Part shown: positions 1 through 6,582 of the stretch, one piece after another
Layout: the number at the start of each line of letters is the position of its first letter
Numbering within the stretch: position 1 is the first letter of the stretch
Notes under the pieces: model-generated
What the model saw: only the letters and a program-made list of their open reading frames with translations
Database searches by the model: none
What the model was told of the DNA's origin: nothing
Program-made: the position numbers and the translations under genes
Origin: Reyranella sp.
Lineage (GTDB): Bacteria; Pseudomonadota; Alphaproteobacteria; Reyranellales; Reyranellaceae
Direction of reading: 5' to 3'
Length of the DNA: 12,769 nucleotides
NCBI GenBank assembly: GCA_030681635.1
Contig: JAUXRT010000051.1
Span: 1-12,769 of the forward strand

Positions 1-43
1 CGACGATCCGCTTGCGAAGATCCAAGGAAAGGGCTCGTGCCAT
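1..43 (-). CDS. IS630-family transposase, N-terminal fragment cut by the window edge
   Basis: Reading leftward from the ATG at 43-41, the 14 visible codons give MARALSLDLRKRIV. This closely resembles the start of IS630-family (Tc1/mariner-like DDE) transposases, which open with a 'MARALSxDLRxRVV' helix-turn-helix segment. An AGGAGG ribosome binding site lies nine bases upstream of the ATG, and the codon just before the start is TGA in the same frame, which fixes this ATG as the first possible start. The overlapping ATG at 47-45 opens another frame (MNGTSPFLG...) that I do not recognise. Only 14 residues can be read, so the DDE catalytic domain, intactness and family are not seen. The family call rests on resemblance alone. 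Confidence 0.6.
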   Translation of the reverse strand, partial: MARALSLDLRKRIV

Positions 44-137
44 TCATGCTGGCCTCCTGCGATCCCAGCCCTCAGCTTGAATCACACTTCAAGACCCAAG
101 GGAATCCCCTTCCGAGTCCTGCAAACAGGAATGTGCT
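44..137. other. Short intergenic stretch with three small inverted repeats, possible IS end
   Basis: Non-coding stretch between the putative transposase start and the stop codon of the DUF4139 gene. Three small perfect inverted repeats are visible: CTTGAA/TTCAAG (76-81 and 88-93, 6-base loop), AAGGG/CCCTT (98-102 and 107-111, 4-base loop) and TCCTG/CAGGA (117-121 and 126-130, 4-base loop). None is followed by a clear T-run, so intrinsic termination is not well supported. If an IS630 element occupies the left edge, its terminal inverted repeat should lie here. IS630 elements insert at TA dinucleotides, and the stop codon at 138-140 carries one, but the element boundary cannot be drawn without the other end. 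Confidence 0.35.
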
Positions 138-2165
138 CTAGCCGAGCTGTGCCACATAGGTTCTGAGCGCATCACGCGCCGTCTCGACGGCCTTCTCCGC
201 CTCGACCTTGCGCTTGGCCAGCGCCTCGAGGTCGCTCTCCTGCTTGTCGAGCGTGGCGAGGTAGCGGCGCTGCAGGTCGCTGTTGGCCGGCACGCGGGCG
301 AGGTTCTCGCGCAGCCGCGCCTGCTCCTGCACGATCGCCTGCCGTTCGGCATCGACCTGCGCGCCCTTGCGCTGGGCCTCGGCAACCGACTGCTGGAGTT
401 GCAGCACCTTGGTGAGCGCCTCGCGGGTCTTGGCATCGAATTCACGCGCCTGGGCATAGACGCGGATCTGGTCGGCGGCGCCGTCGATCAGGCGCAGCTC
501 CTGCTGCTGCGTCTGCTCCTGCACGACTTCCAGGGTCTGGGTCTGGTCGCCACCCGGCAGGGTGAACGGGATGCGGTAGTTGCCTTCGCTGATGTCGATG
601 CCTTTGGCGTCGGGCTTGGTGAGCGTCCAGCCCGGCAGCCGGCGCTGCACGACGATCAGCTGGCGCGGTTCCTTGGCCGGGCCGCGCACGCGATAGACCG
701 CGGTCTGGCGGACGATGCGCGACAACTTCAGCACGCCCTGGGAGATGGTGCCGGTGGCGAGCCGGTCGGTCTGGGCAACGTCGCGCTCGATGGTGATCTT
801 CTCGTCGAGTGCATAGGCGAGCAACCGTGTCTCGCCGACCGGGAAGCCCGAGAGCCGGGCATCGCCGACATAGGCCACGCTGCCGGCCTTGTCGCGTTCG
901 TAGAGGGTGATCAGGCCCGGTGGCAGGCCGCTTTCGCCGTCGTTGGTGAGGCGGATGGCGGCCAGCGGATTGCGCGCGGCGGCGTCGGCCTGATAGAGCG
1001 CCATCCGCAGTGCCGGCACCTGGCGGTCGATGATCGGGATCGACAGCGTCCGGCCGTTGTCGACATTGACGGCGCGCGGGAACTTGAAGACGACCTGGGT
1101 CGCGGCATCCGAGGCCTCGATCTGCTCAGCGGCGGCGGCGATCGGCGGCGGAGGGGGCGGCGGCGCGGCGGCCGGCGCCATGGAGCGCTCCTGCTGCGGA
1201 CGATACGGCGCCGGCGCGGGCATCGCCGGTGGCGACGACTTGCTGCGTTGATCGGCCAGGACACCGCCACGGTCGACGCCGGGCACAAGACGGCCGGCGA
1301 CTTCGACCGGCACTTCCGGCCGCGTGACGTAGTAGGCGTTGTAGAGCGCCTGACGGAAGGCGACCGGCCGGCCCGATACCAGGGTGAGCTCGACGTCCTT
1401 CCAGTCCTGGCCGCTCAAATTCTCGATCGTCGCCCAGCCCTGCAGCGCCGAGCGGGCTGCGGTCGGGTCCGCGCCGAGAGTCAGGCGATACGATGCCTTC
1501 CATACCGGCGCTTCGACGATGTAGGCCACCCGCACGGTGCGCTTGCCCGTGCCGCGCGTCGACAGTTCGATGGTGCGGGCATCCTTGGCGCGGTTACCCT
1601 GGATGGCGACCAGCGCCTGGGCGACCTTGTCGCGCAGCGCCGCATCGGCGAACTGCAGGTTCTCGGCATCTTCGAGAATGAACTGCTGCAGGCCGAGACC
1701 GGTGAACAGGGTGACGCGCGTGCGCGTGGTCGTTCCCTTGTCGGTGCCGAGGGAAACGGTCTCTTCCTGGACCGAGACGATGCGGCCCGAGATGGCGCGG
1801 CTGCCGCCGACAGTGACCTGCGCGCCCTTCAGGGTCGCCAGCAATTCGGCCGGCGATCCGAGCGAGGCCTGGTCGAAGGGCAGGTCCTTGAAGGCCTGGG
1901 CCAGAGGCTCGCGTCCCGGCAGGCTGAGCCCGCCGACGCCACCCTTGTCGTCATAGACGACCAGGCTCTTCAGCACGTCGTCGACCTGCTGCAGCGAGAC
2001 CGTGAGCTTCAAGGTCGCGTCGCCGTCGACCGCGGCTTCATACTCGAAGTAACCCATGCCGCCGGAGGACAACATCACCCGCTTCAGGGCGAGGTCCTGG
2101 GCGAAGGCGAGAGTGGGAAAGGTGAAAAGGCTCAGAAGAGCCAGACTGGTCAGAAGATATCGCAT
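138..2165 (-). CDS. Secreted DUF4139 domain-containing protein
   Basis: A 675-residue protein. The start at 2165 is preferred over the in-frame upstream start at 2192: it opens directly with a signal peptide (residues 1-23, hydrophobic LLTSLALLSLF, AFAQ cleavage region) and has GGGGAGG four bases upstream. The body is all-beta in style and carries the 'EAPVWKASYRL' segment near residues 218-229, characteristic of DUF4139 (MuiA-like) proteins. A low-complexity linker rich in Pro and Ala spans about 308-347, including seven consecutive prolines at 335-341. The second half of DUF4139 resumes after it (about 355-560). The last 95 residues (about 577-672) are rich in Gln, Glu, Ala and Lys and look like a long coiled coil. 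Family function is not established; an envelope or periplasmic role follows from the signal peptide. It lies 88 bases downstream of the Moco-maturation operon, so co-transcription is possible but unproven. Confidence 0.85.
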   Translation of the reverse strand: MRYLLTSLALLSLFTFPTLAFAQDLALKRVMLSSGGMGYFEYEAAVDGDATLKLTVSLQQVDDVLKSLVVYDDKGGVGGLSLPGREPLAQAFKDLPFDQASLGSPAELLATLKGAQVTVGGSRAISGRIVSVQEETVSLGTDKGTTTRTRVTLFTGLGLQQFILEDAENLQFADAALRDKVAQALVAIQGNRAKDARTIELSTRGTGKRTVRVAYIVEAPVWKASYRLTLGADPTAARSALQGWATIENLSGQDWKDVELTLVSGRPVAFRQALYNAYYVTRPEVPVEVAGRLVPGVDRGGVLADQRSKSSPPAMPAPAPYRPQQERSMAPAAAPPPPPPPIAAAAEQIEASDAATQVVFKFPRAVNVDNGRTLSIPIIDRQVPALRMALYQADAAARNPLAAIRLTNDGESGLPPGLITLYERDKAGSVAYVGDARLSGFPVGETRLLAYALDEKITIERDVAQTDRLATGTISQGVLKLSRIVRQTAVYRVRGPAKEPRQLIVVQRRLPGWTLTKPDAKGIDISEGNYRIPFTLPGGDQTQTLEVVQEQTQQQELRLIDGAADQIRVYAQAREFDAKTREALTKVLQLQQSVAEAQRKGAQVDAERQAIVQEQARLRENLARVPANSDLQRRYLATLDKQESDLEALAKRKVEAEKAVETARDALRTYVAQLG

Positions 2166-2228
2166 GAGGCCTCCCCGGCGCTGCCCGCGCACCGTGAGCG
2201 CGGACTATGACGCAACCGGGGCGCCCGT

Positions 2229-2256
2229 GCGACGAATCTAGGGGGCGACGAATCTA
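2229..2256. repeat. 12-bp direct repeat at the 3' end of the NifU/SufU-like gene
   Basis: GCGACGAATCTA occurs at 2229-2240 and again at 2245-2256, a 16-base period with GGGG between. Read leftward, the stop codon TAG of the NifU/SufU-like gene lies in the second copy (2254-2256). The first copy supplies another TAG (2238-2240) in a different frame, 16 bases on. It looks like a small tandem duplication of the gene's tail. No function is inferred. Confidence 0.6.
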
Positions 2257-2661
2257 CGAGAGCGCGTCTTTCAAGGCTTCGAACGGCAGCAGTACACATT
2301 CCTGCCGTGACTTGTGGGCGGCGACCGGCGCGAAAGCCGCGAAAGGCTCCCGCGCCTCGCCGGTTTCGCGGCCGACGGCGCGTTCGGCGTCGTGCCTGAT
2401 ATCGGCGATGCCCGCGGCATCCCGACCGACCGCGATAGAAGACAGCGCCGAGGCCGACGCCTGGCAGAGCAGGCAGCCACGCACCTGATGGGCGATTTCG
2501 GCGATTTTCCCCTGCCCGTCCAACCGGATGTCGACCGTCACCCGGTCGCCGCACAGCGGGTTGTCACGGCGGGCCGATTTGGTCGGGCTCTCAAGCTTGC
2601 CGGCCCCCGTCTTGGCCTTGGCGAGTGCTACGATCCGGTCCTGGTAGAGCTGGTCGCTCAT
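2254..2661 (-). CDS. NifU/SufU-like iron-sulfur scaffold or sulfur-transfer protein
   Basis: A 135-residue protein of the IscU/NifU-N/SufU fold. The diagnostic cysteines are C37 in 'NPLCGDRV' (with D39, the partner Asp of IscU-type proteins), C63 in 'RGCLLCQAS' and C122 in 'RQECVLLPFEAL'. These match the three ligand positions of IscU/SufU. An additional cysteine, C66, makes a CxxC with C63, where many homologues have Ser or Ala. The family receives persulfide sulfur from a cysteine desulfurase and builds or passes on Fe-S clusters, and some SufU proteins act as zinc-dependent sulfur acceptors. The ATG at 2661 overlaps the stop of the sufS-type gene by four bases (ATGA), so the two are translationally coupled and likely partners. 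Whether it serves Fe-S assembly or sulfuration of a molybdenum cofactor cannot be decided from sequence. Confidence 0.82.
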   Translation of the reverse strand: MSDQLYQDRIVALAKAKTGAGKLESPTKSARRDNPLCGDRVTVDIRLDGQGKIAEIAHQVRGCLLCQASASALSSIAVGRDAAGIADIRHDAERAVGRETGEAREPFAAFAPVAAHKSRQECVLLPFEALKDALS

Positions 2662-3878
2662 CGAAGCGTCTTCGCGGCGTGCCGCACGCCTGTGAGCAGG
2701 GCGTCGATGTCGCTGCCGTCATTGTACGGCGCCATGGACACCCGGGTTGTGCCGTCGAGATCGAAGCGGTCCATCAGCGGTTGCGCGCAATGATGGCCGG
2801 CGCGGACCGCGACGCCGAACGAGTCGAGCGTCTGGGCGACGTCGTGGGGATGGACGCCGTCCAGCATGAACGACACGACGGGATAGCGGTTCTGCAGTCC
2901 GGCCGGACCAAAGATCCGCGCGCCGTCGATCTTCTGCAGCCCGTCCATCAGATGCTGCACCATCGTCATCTCGTGGGCATGCGCGCCGGTCCAGTCGAGT
3001 GCCCGCATCCATTTGCAGGCCGCGCCGAGGCCGATCGCAGGACCGATCGGCGGTGTGCCGGCCTCGAACCGTCGCGGCGGCGGCGCCCAGGTGGTCTCGG
3101 CGAAGGTCACGCGGCCGATCATCGAGCCGCCGCCCATGAACGGCGGCATGGCGTCGAGCAGCTCGGGCCTGGCCCACAGCACGCCGATGCCGTTCGGCCC
3201 ATAGGCCTTGTGGCCGGCGAAGACGTAGAAATCCACGCCGAGCGCGGGCAGGTCGATGGGCCCATGCGGTGCCTTCTGGGCGCCGTCGAGCATGACCTTG
3301 GCGCCCACCGATCTGGCGGCGGCGACCACGGCGCCGACATCGACCACCGCCCCGGTCACATTGGAGACATGGGCCAGCGAGATCAGCTTGGTCCGCGGCG
3401 TGAGCAGCCCCGGCAGCTTCTCGAGGTCGATGCGGCCGTCCACCGTCACCGGCACCATGTCGATCTCGATGCCGGCGCGCGCGCGCAGCATTTGCCACGG
3501 CACGATGTTGGAGTGGTGTTCGAGCTCCGACAGCAGGATGCGGTCGCCGGGCTTCAGGAGCGAGCCGTAGGAATAGGCCACCAGGTTGATCGCCGCCGTG
3601 CAGCCGCCGGTGAACACGATCTCCATGGGCCCGACACCCAGGAAGGCGGCGACTTCGGCGCGGGCGTTCTCATAGGCATCGGTTGCGCGCTCGGCCAGCC
3701 GATGGACGCCGCGCAGCACGTTGGCCCGGCCAGTCGTTTCGTAGGTCCGCACCGCGTCGAGCACCGCAAGGGGCGTCTGCGCCGAGGCGCCGTTGTCGAG
3801 ATAGTGGACCGGCCGGCCGTCGATGATCTCGGACAGGATCGGGAACTGTCCGCGCACGGCTTGGACGTTAAAACTCAT
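2658..3878 (-). CDS. sufS: SufS-type (class V fold, PLP-dependent) cysteine desulfurase
   Basis: A 406-residue protein of usual SufS length. It converts L-cysteine to L-alanine and leaves a persulfide on its own cysteine. Visible features are the N-terminal 'YLDNGASAQTP' segment (27-37), PLP-stacking His in 'ELEHHSNIVPW' (119-128), 'LDGAQ' with D198 and Q201 contacting the cofactor, the Schiff-base lysine K224 in 'FAGHKAYGPNGIG', and the catalytic C364 in 'RAGHHCAQP', the group II (SufS/CsdA) arrangement. The 'RGTTEGIN' stretch of E. coli SufS reads 'GGCTAAIN' here (91-98), placing C93 near the active site. The start at 3878 overlaps the stop of the Moco fusion gene by ATGA, and the stop overlaps the NifU/SufU-like start. 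Operon position suggests a NifS4-like job in Rhodobacter capsulatus, sulfurating Moco with XdhC. General Fe-S assembly is the alternative; no sufBCD is present in the window. Confidence 0.9.
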   Translation of the reverse strand: MSFNVQAVRGQFPILSEIIDGRPVHYLDNGASAQTPLAVLDAVRTYETTGRANVLRGVHRLAERATDAYENARAEVAAFLGVGPMEIVFTGGCTAAINLVAYSYGSLLKPGDRILLSELEHHSNIVPWQMLRARAGIEIDMVPVTVDGRIDLEKLPGLLTPRTKLISLAHVSNVTGAVVDVGAVVAAARSVGAKVMLDGAQKAPHGPIDLPALGVDFYVFAGHKAYGPNGIGVLWARPELLDAMPPFMGGGSMIGRVTFAETTWAPPPRRFEAGTPPIGPAIGLGAACKWMRALDWTGAHAHEMTMVQHLMDGLQKIDGARIFGPAGLQNRYPVVSFMLDGVHPHDVAQTLDSFGVAVRAGHHCAQPLMDRFDLDGTTRVSMAPYNDGSDIDALLTGVRHAAKTLR

Positions 3879-5527
3879 GCCGGGGTCCGTTCGCGCCAGG
3901 CTTGTAGCGCCTCGGGCGTGTCGATGTCCGTGATCGCCGCCTCGCCCGCCATCTCGACCTCGCAAACGAGATCGGCATGCTCGCCGATCAGGTGCTTGGC
4001 GCCGCTGTCGCCGGAGAGCATCGTCATTTCGGGAAAGAACCTTCGCGCCCACAGGACGGGGTTGCCGCGCTTGCCGCCCACCGTCGGCACGCAGATCGCG
4101 CGGCCCTCGACCGGGCTAAAAGCTGCGATCAGGCGATTGAGCAGGCCGGCGCCAACGCCGGGCATGTCGCCCAGCTGCACGACCGCGGCGTCGACATTGG
4201 AGCTGAGCGCGCCGATGCCGGTCCGCACCGAGGTGCTGAGCCCTTCCACGAAATCCGGATTGGTGATGAAGCGCAGGCGCGACCGGCCGGGGATGGCGCT
4301 TTCGATGCCCGCCCTCACCTGCTCCGCCATGTGGCCGAGCACGACGACGATCTCGACGGCCTGCGACTCGAGCGCCGCCTTCACGGCATGGACGACCAGC
4401 GGCGCGCCGTTGGCATCGGCCAGCATCTTGTTGGGCCCGCCCATGCGTGTCGACCGGCCGGCGGCCAGGACGAGCACGGCGACGCGCGGCGCCTGTTGCG
4501 GCCCCTCGCCCTCCGACGGCTCGTCGTCACGCGGTTGTGGCCGGCTTGCGATCTCGGCCAGCAGACCGCCTGCGCCCATGCGCACGATCTCCGCCCGGCC
4601 AACCGTCAGGCCCGCGGCCAACCGCTCCAGCACCATGTCGAAACCGTTGTACTTGGGCGACTTGGCGCACCCCGGCAGCCCTAGCACGGGCTTGCCGTCG
4701 AGCTCGCCGGTCAGCAGCAGATTGCCGGGATCGACCGGCATGCCGAAATGATGGATCTGGCCGCCGGCCGCCGCGATGCCGAGCGGCACCACGTCGTGGC
4801 GATCCACGATCGCCGATGCACCGGCGATCAGGAAGAGATCGCAGCCCTCCGCCTTCAATTCCTTCAACGCGCCGGCGATGGAAGCGGCATCGTGCGCCAC
4901 GCGGCGCTCGCCGTTCAGCGTGCTGCCGAGGGACGTCAGCCGCTTGGTCGTCGTGCCGACCGCCTTGTCGAGCACCTTGTCGCGCGTGCCCGGCAGCCTG
5001 GTCTGCACCAGCCCGGCCCGCATCGCCCGGAACGGCGCCACCGAGATGAGCGGCCGGTTGGCCGAGTGCGCGACGTCGACGGCGCGAACTACCGCGGTGC
5101 GCGGCGCGCCATAGGGGATGATCTTTACCGTCGCCACCATCTGGCGCGGTTCCACCCGTGCAAACGGCGGCAGGGTCGCCACGGTGACCGACTCGTCGAG
5201 TTCGTTCAGCGCGTCGATGCGCGCGTGATCGACGACGGCGAGCCCCGAGCTGCGGGCAAAATGATTGCAGCGTCCGGTGAAAGCCGCCGTGACCTCGATG
5301 CCCTCGCCCGCCAGCGCCTTGGCCACGGTCGCCGCCGCCTCGTCCTCGTGCACGTCGTCGGCACCCAGCCGCGCGGCCACGACCGTCGAGACGCCGGCGG
5401 CCTTCAGCTTGGCGACATCGTCGGCCGAAAGCGTCCTGCCCTTGGAGAAGTTGATCCCACCCGAGCGCCAGCTATGTCCCAGGATCGCGCCCGTGGCCTC
5501 GTCGATGGGGGTTTCGCCGAATCTCAC
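3875..5527 (-). CDS. Molybdopterin-binding (MoeA-like) / MocA-like nucleotidyltransferase fusion
   Basis: A 550-residue two-domain protein. Residues 1-330 form a MoeA/MogA-like molybdopterin-binding part, opening 'RFGETPIDEATGAILGHS' as MoeA proteins do and carrying 'LFLIAGASAIVDRHDVVP' (231-248) and 'GKPVLGLPGCAKSP' (278-291). An acidic, Pro/Gln-rich linker covers about 330-348. Residues 348-550 are a MobA/MocA-type transferase: 'VLVLAAGRSTRMGGPNK' (351-367) for nucleotide binding, 'LGDMPG' (452-457) with the metal-binding Asp, 'GGKRGNPVLW' (484-493) and 'GDSGAK' (506-511). The 'LAAGRSxRMG' form favours MocA, which makes molybdopterin cytosine dinucleotide for xanthine dehydrogenase-family enzymes. 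The start is GTG at 5527, forming a GTGA overlap with the XdhC stop. The open frame continues upstream, but that part lies inside the XdhC gene and is low-information Arg-rich sequence. CTP specificity is inferred. Confidence 0.88.
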   Translation of the reverse strand: MRFGETPIDEATGAILGHSWRSGGINFSKGRTLSADDVAKLKAAGVSTVVAARLGADDVHEDEAAATVAKALAGEGIEVTAAFTGRCNHFARSSGLAVVDHARIDALNELDESVTVATLPPFARVEPRQMVATVKIIPYGAPRTAVVRAVDVAHSANRPLISVAPFRAMRAGLVQTRLPGTRDKVLDKAVGTTTKRLTSLGSTLNGERRVAHDAASIAGALKELKAEGCDLFLIAGASAIVDRHDVVPLGIAAAGGQIHHFGMPVDPGNLLLTGELDGKPVLGLPGCAKSPKYNGFDMVLERLAAGLTVGRAEIVRMGAGGLLAEIASRPQPRDDEPSEGEGPQQAPRVAVLVLAAGRSTRMGGPNKMLADANGAPLVVHAVKAALESQAVEIVVVLGHMAEQVRAGIESAIPGRSRLRFITNPDFVEGLSTSVRTGIGALSSNVDAAVVQLGDMPGVGAGLLNRLIAAFSPVEGRAICVPTVGGKRGNPVLWARRFFPEMTMLSGDSGAKHLIGEHADLVCEVEMAGEAAITDIDTPEALQAWRERTPA

Positions 5528-6252
5528 GCTGCGACCACCTTCGGGCCGGCCAGGATTTCGAGACGCCGCGCCCGCACTTCGACGATCTGGCCCAGGATCG
5601 ACACCGCGATCTCGGCCGGCGACTTGGCGCCGATGTTGAGGCCGACCGGGCCGTGGACGCGCGCGAACATCTCGTCGGTGATCCCCGCTTCGGCCAGCCG
5701 CTCCTTGCGCTTGGCATGGGTCTTCCGGCTGCCGAGCGCGCCGATATAGAAGACATCGGACTTCAGCGCCGCTTCGAGCGCCGGATCGTCGAGCTTGGGA
5801 TCGTGCGTCAAGGTGACGACGGCGGTTGAAACGTCGAGCCCCATCGCCTGGAACGCCTCGTCGGCCCAATCCTGGATCACTTTTACGCCGGGAAAACGCG
5901 CGCTGGTGGCCCAGGCGCCGCGCGGATCGACAACGGTGACGTCGAAGTCGAGCATGGCCGCCATCGGCGCCAGGGTCTGTGCGATATGAACCGCGCCTAC
6001 GATGATCATGCGCGGCGGCGGTACATAGACATTGAGGAAGATCTTCTCGCCGCCGAGATCGAGCGTCTCGCTGCGGCCGATCGCCATGGCGCGGCGCGCC
6101 ACGGACACCAGCGTGGCGTCGCCGGCCATCGCGCCTTCAGCCTTGTCGAGATAGACCAAGGTTTCGGTGGCATCGCTGAGCCGCGTCGCCAGGGTGACGG
6201 CGGTGCGCTTGGTGCGGGCCTGCTGCAGGGCTGCGATGGTCTCGGTCTTCAT
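5524..6252 (-). CDS. XdhC family protein, C-terminal Rossmann domain type
   Basis: A 242-residue protein. Residues 80-225 are a clear XdhC C-terminal domain: 'RMIIVGAVHIAQTLAPMA' (81-98, nucleotide-binding loop), 'VTVVDPR' (105-111), 'LTHDPKLDD' (148-156), 'YIGALGSRKTHAKR' (169-182) and 'HGPVGLNIGAKSPAEIAVSI' (200-219). The N-terminal 75 residues lack the 'GSSPRP' and 'GSVSGGCxEG' motifs of the XdhC/CoxI N-terminal domain, which are carried by the gene immediately upstream. XdhC proteins bind Moco, protect it during sulfuration and insert it into xanthine dehydrogenase; CoxF and CoxI of CO dehydrogenase clusters belong to the same family. The ATG at 6252 lies four bases after the upstream stop, with AAGGTGG about nine bases ahead inside that gene. 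An in-frame start at 6312 would overlap the upstream gene by about 56 bases and is not favoured. Confidence 0.9.
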   Translation of the reverse strand: MKTETIAALQQARTKRTAVTLATRLSDATETLVYLDKAEGAMAGDATLVSVARRAMAIGRSETLDLGGEKIFLNVYVPPPRMIIVGAVHIAQTLAPMAAMLDFDVTVVDPRGAWATSARFPGVKVIQDWADEAFQAMGLDVSTAVVTLTHDPKLDDPALEAALKSDVFYIGALGSRKTHAKRKERLAEAGITDEMFARVHGPVGLNIGAKSPAEIAVSILGQIVEVRARRLEILAGPKVVAA

Positions 6253-6256
6253 CTGA

Positions 6257-6577
6257 TCAGCCCACCTTCTCGACGAACACCTGGACCTTGCCGCCGCAGG
6301 CCAGACCGACATCCCAGGCCTGTTCGTCGGTGACGCCGAAATCGAGAAGGCGCGGCTTGCCGTCCTTGATCGCGTCGAGCGCCTCTTTCACGACGGCGCC
6401 TTCGATGCAGCCGCCCGACACCGAGCCGACCATGGCGCCCGAGTCATCGACTCCGAGCTGGCTGCCCACGGGGCGCGGTGACGATCCCCAGGTGGTGATC
6501 ACCGTGGCGATGGCGACGCCCTTGCCCGAGCTCTTCCACTTGCCGACCTGATCCAGCACATCGAGCGCGTCACTCAT
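6257..6577 (-). CDS. XdhC/CoxI family protein, N-terminal domain only
   Basis: A 106-residue protein containing only the XdhC/CoxI N-terminal domain: 'GSSPRPVGSQ' (31-40), 'GSVSGGCIEGAVVKEA' (51-66) and 'GLACGGKVQVFVE' (91-103), with Cys57 and Cys94 in the conserved motifs. It supplies the half missing from the adjacent XdhC C-domain gene, so the two probably form one functional Moco-binding and insertion factor as separate chains. The start at 6577 is set by AAGGAG eight bases upstream, which falls on the last codons of the VWA gene (Lys-Glu-stop), giving a five-base gap. An earlier in-frame start at 6610 would add 11 residues and overlap the VWA gene; it lacks comparable support. A truncated full-length XdhC is less likely, because the partner domain follows immediately and intact. 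Confidence 0.9.
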   Translation of the reverse strand: MSDALDVLDQVGKWKSSGKGVAIATVITTWGSSPRPVGSQLGVDDSGAMVGSVSGGCIEGAVVKEALDAIKDGKPRLLDFGVTDEQAWDVGLACGGKVQVFVEKVG

Positions 6578-6582
6578 GATGT

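Noticed and set aside
2185..2203. 6-bp hairpin (CCGCGC/GCGCGG) between the NifU/SufU-like and DUF4139 genes
   Set aside because: Short, no T-run, and such GC palindromes are common by chance in this composition, so it is not called as a terminator.
399..2210. 603-codon rightward open frame
   Set aside because: It is antisense to the DUF4139 gene and low in recognisable motifs. Long antisense open frames are expected in GC-rich coding DNA.
3879..4052. 58-residue N-terminal extension of the cysteine desulfurase frame
   Set aside because: It overlaps the end of the Moco fusion gene, is Arg/Gly/His-rich and unlike SufS. The ATG at 3878 gives the normal SufS N-terminus.
2625..4751. 708-codon rightward open frame
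   Set aside because: It runs antisense across sufS and the Moco fusion gene, whose motifs and overlaps are clear. The translated product is an Arg/His/Pro-rich shadow.
5528..5869. 114-residue N-terminal extension of the Moco fusion frame
   Set aside because: It overlaps the XdhC C-domain gene and is low-information sequence. The GTG at 5527 begins the expected MoeA-like N-terminus.
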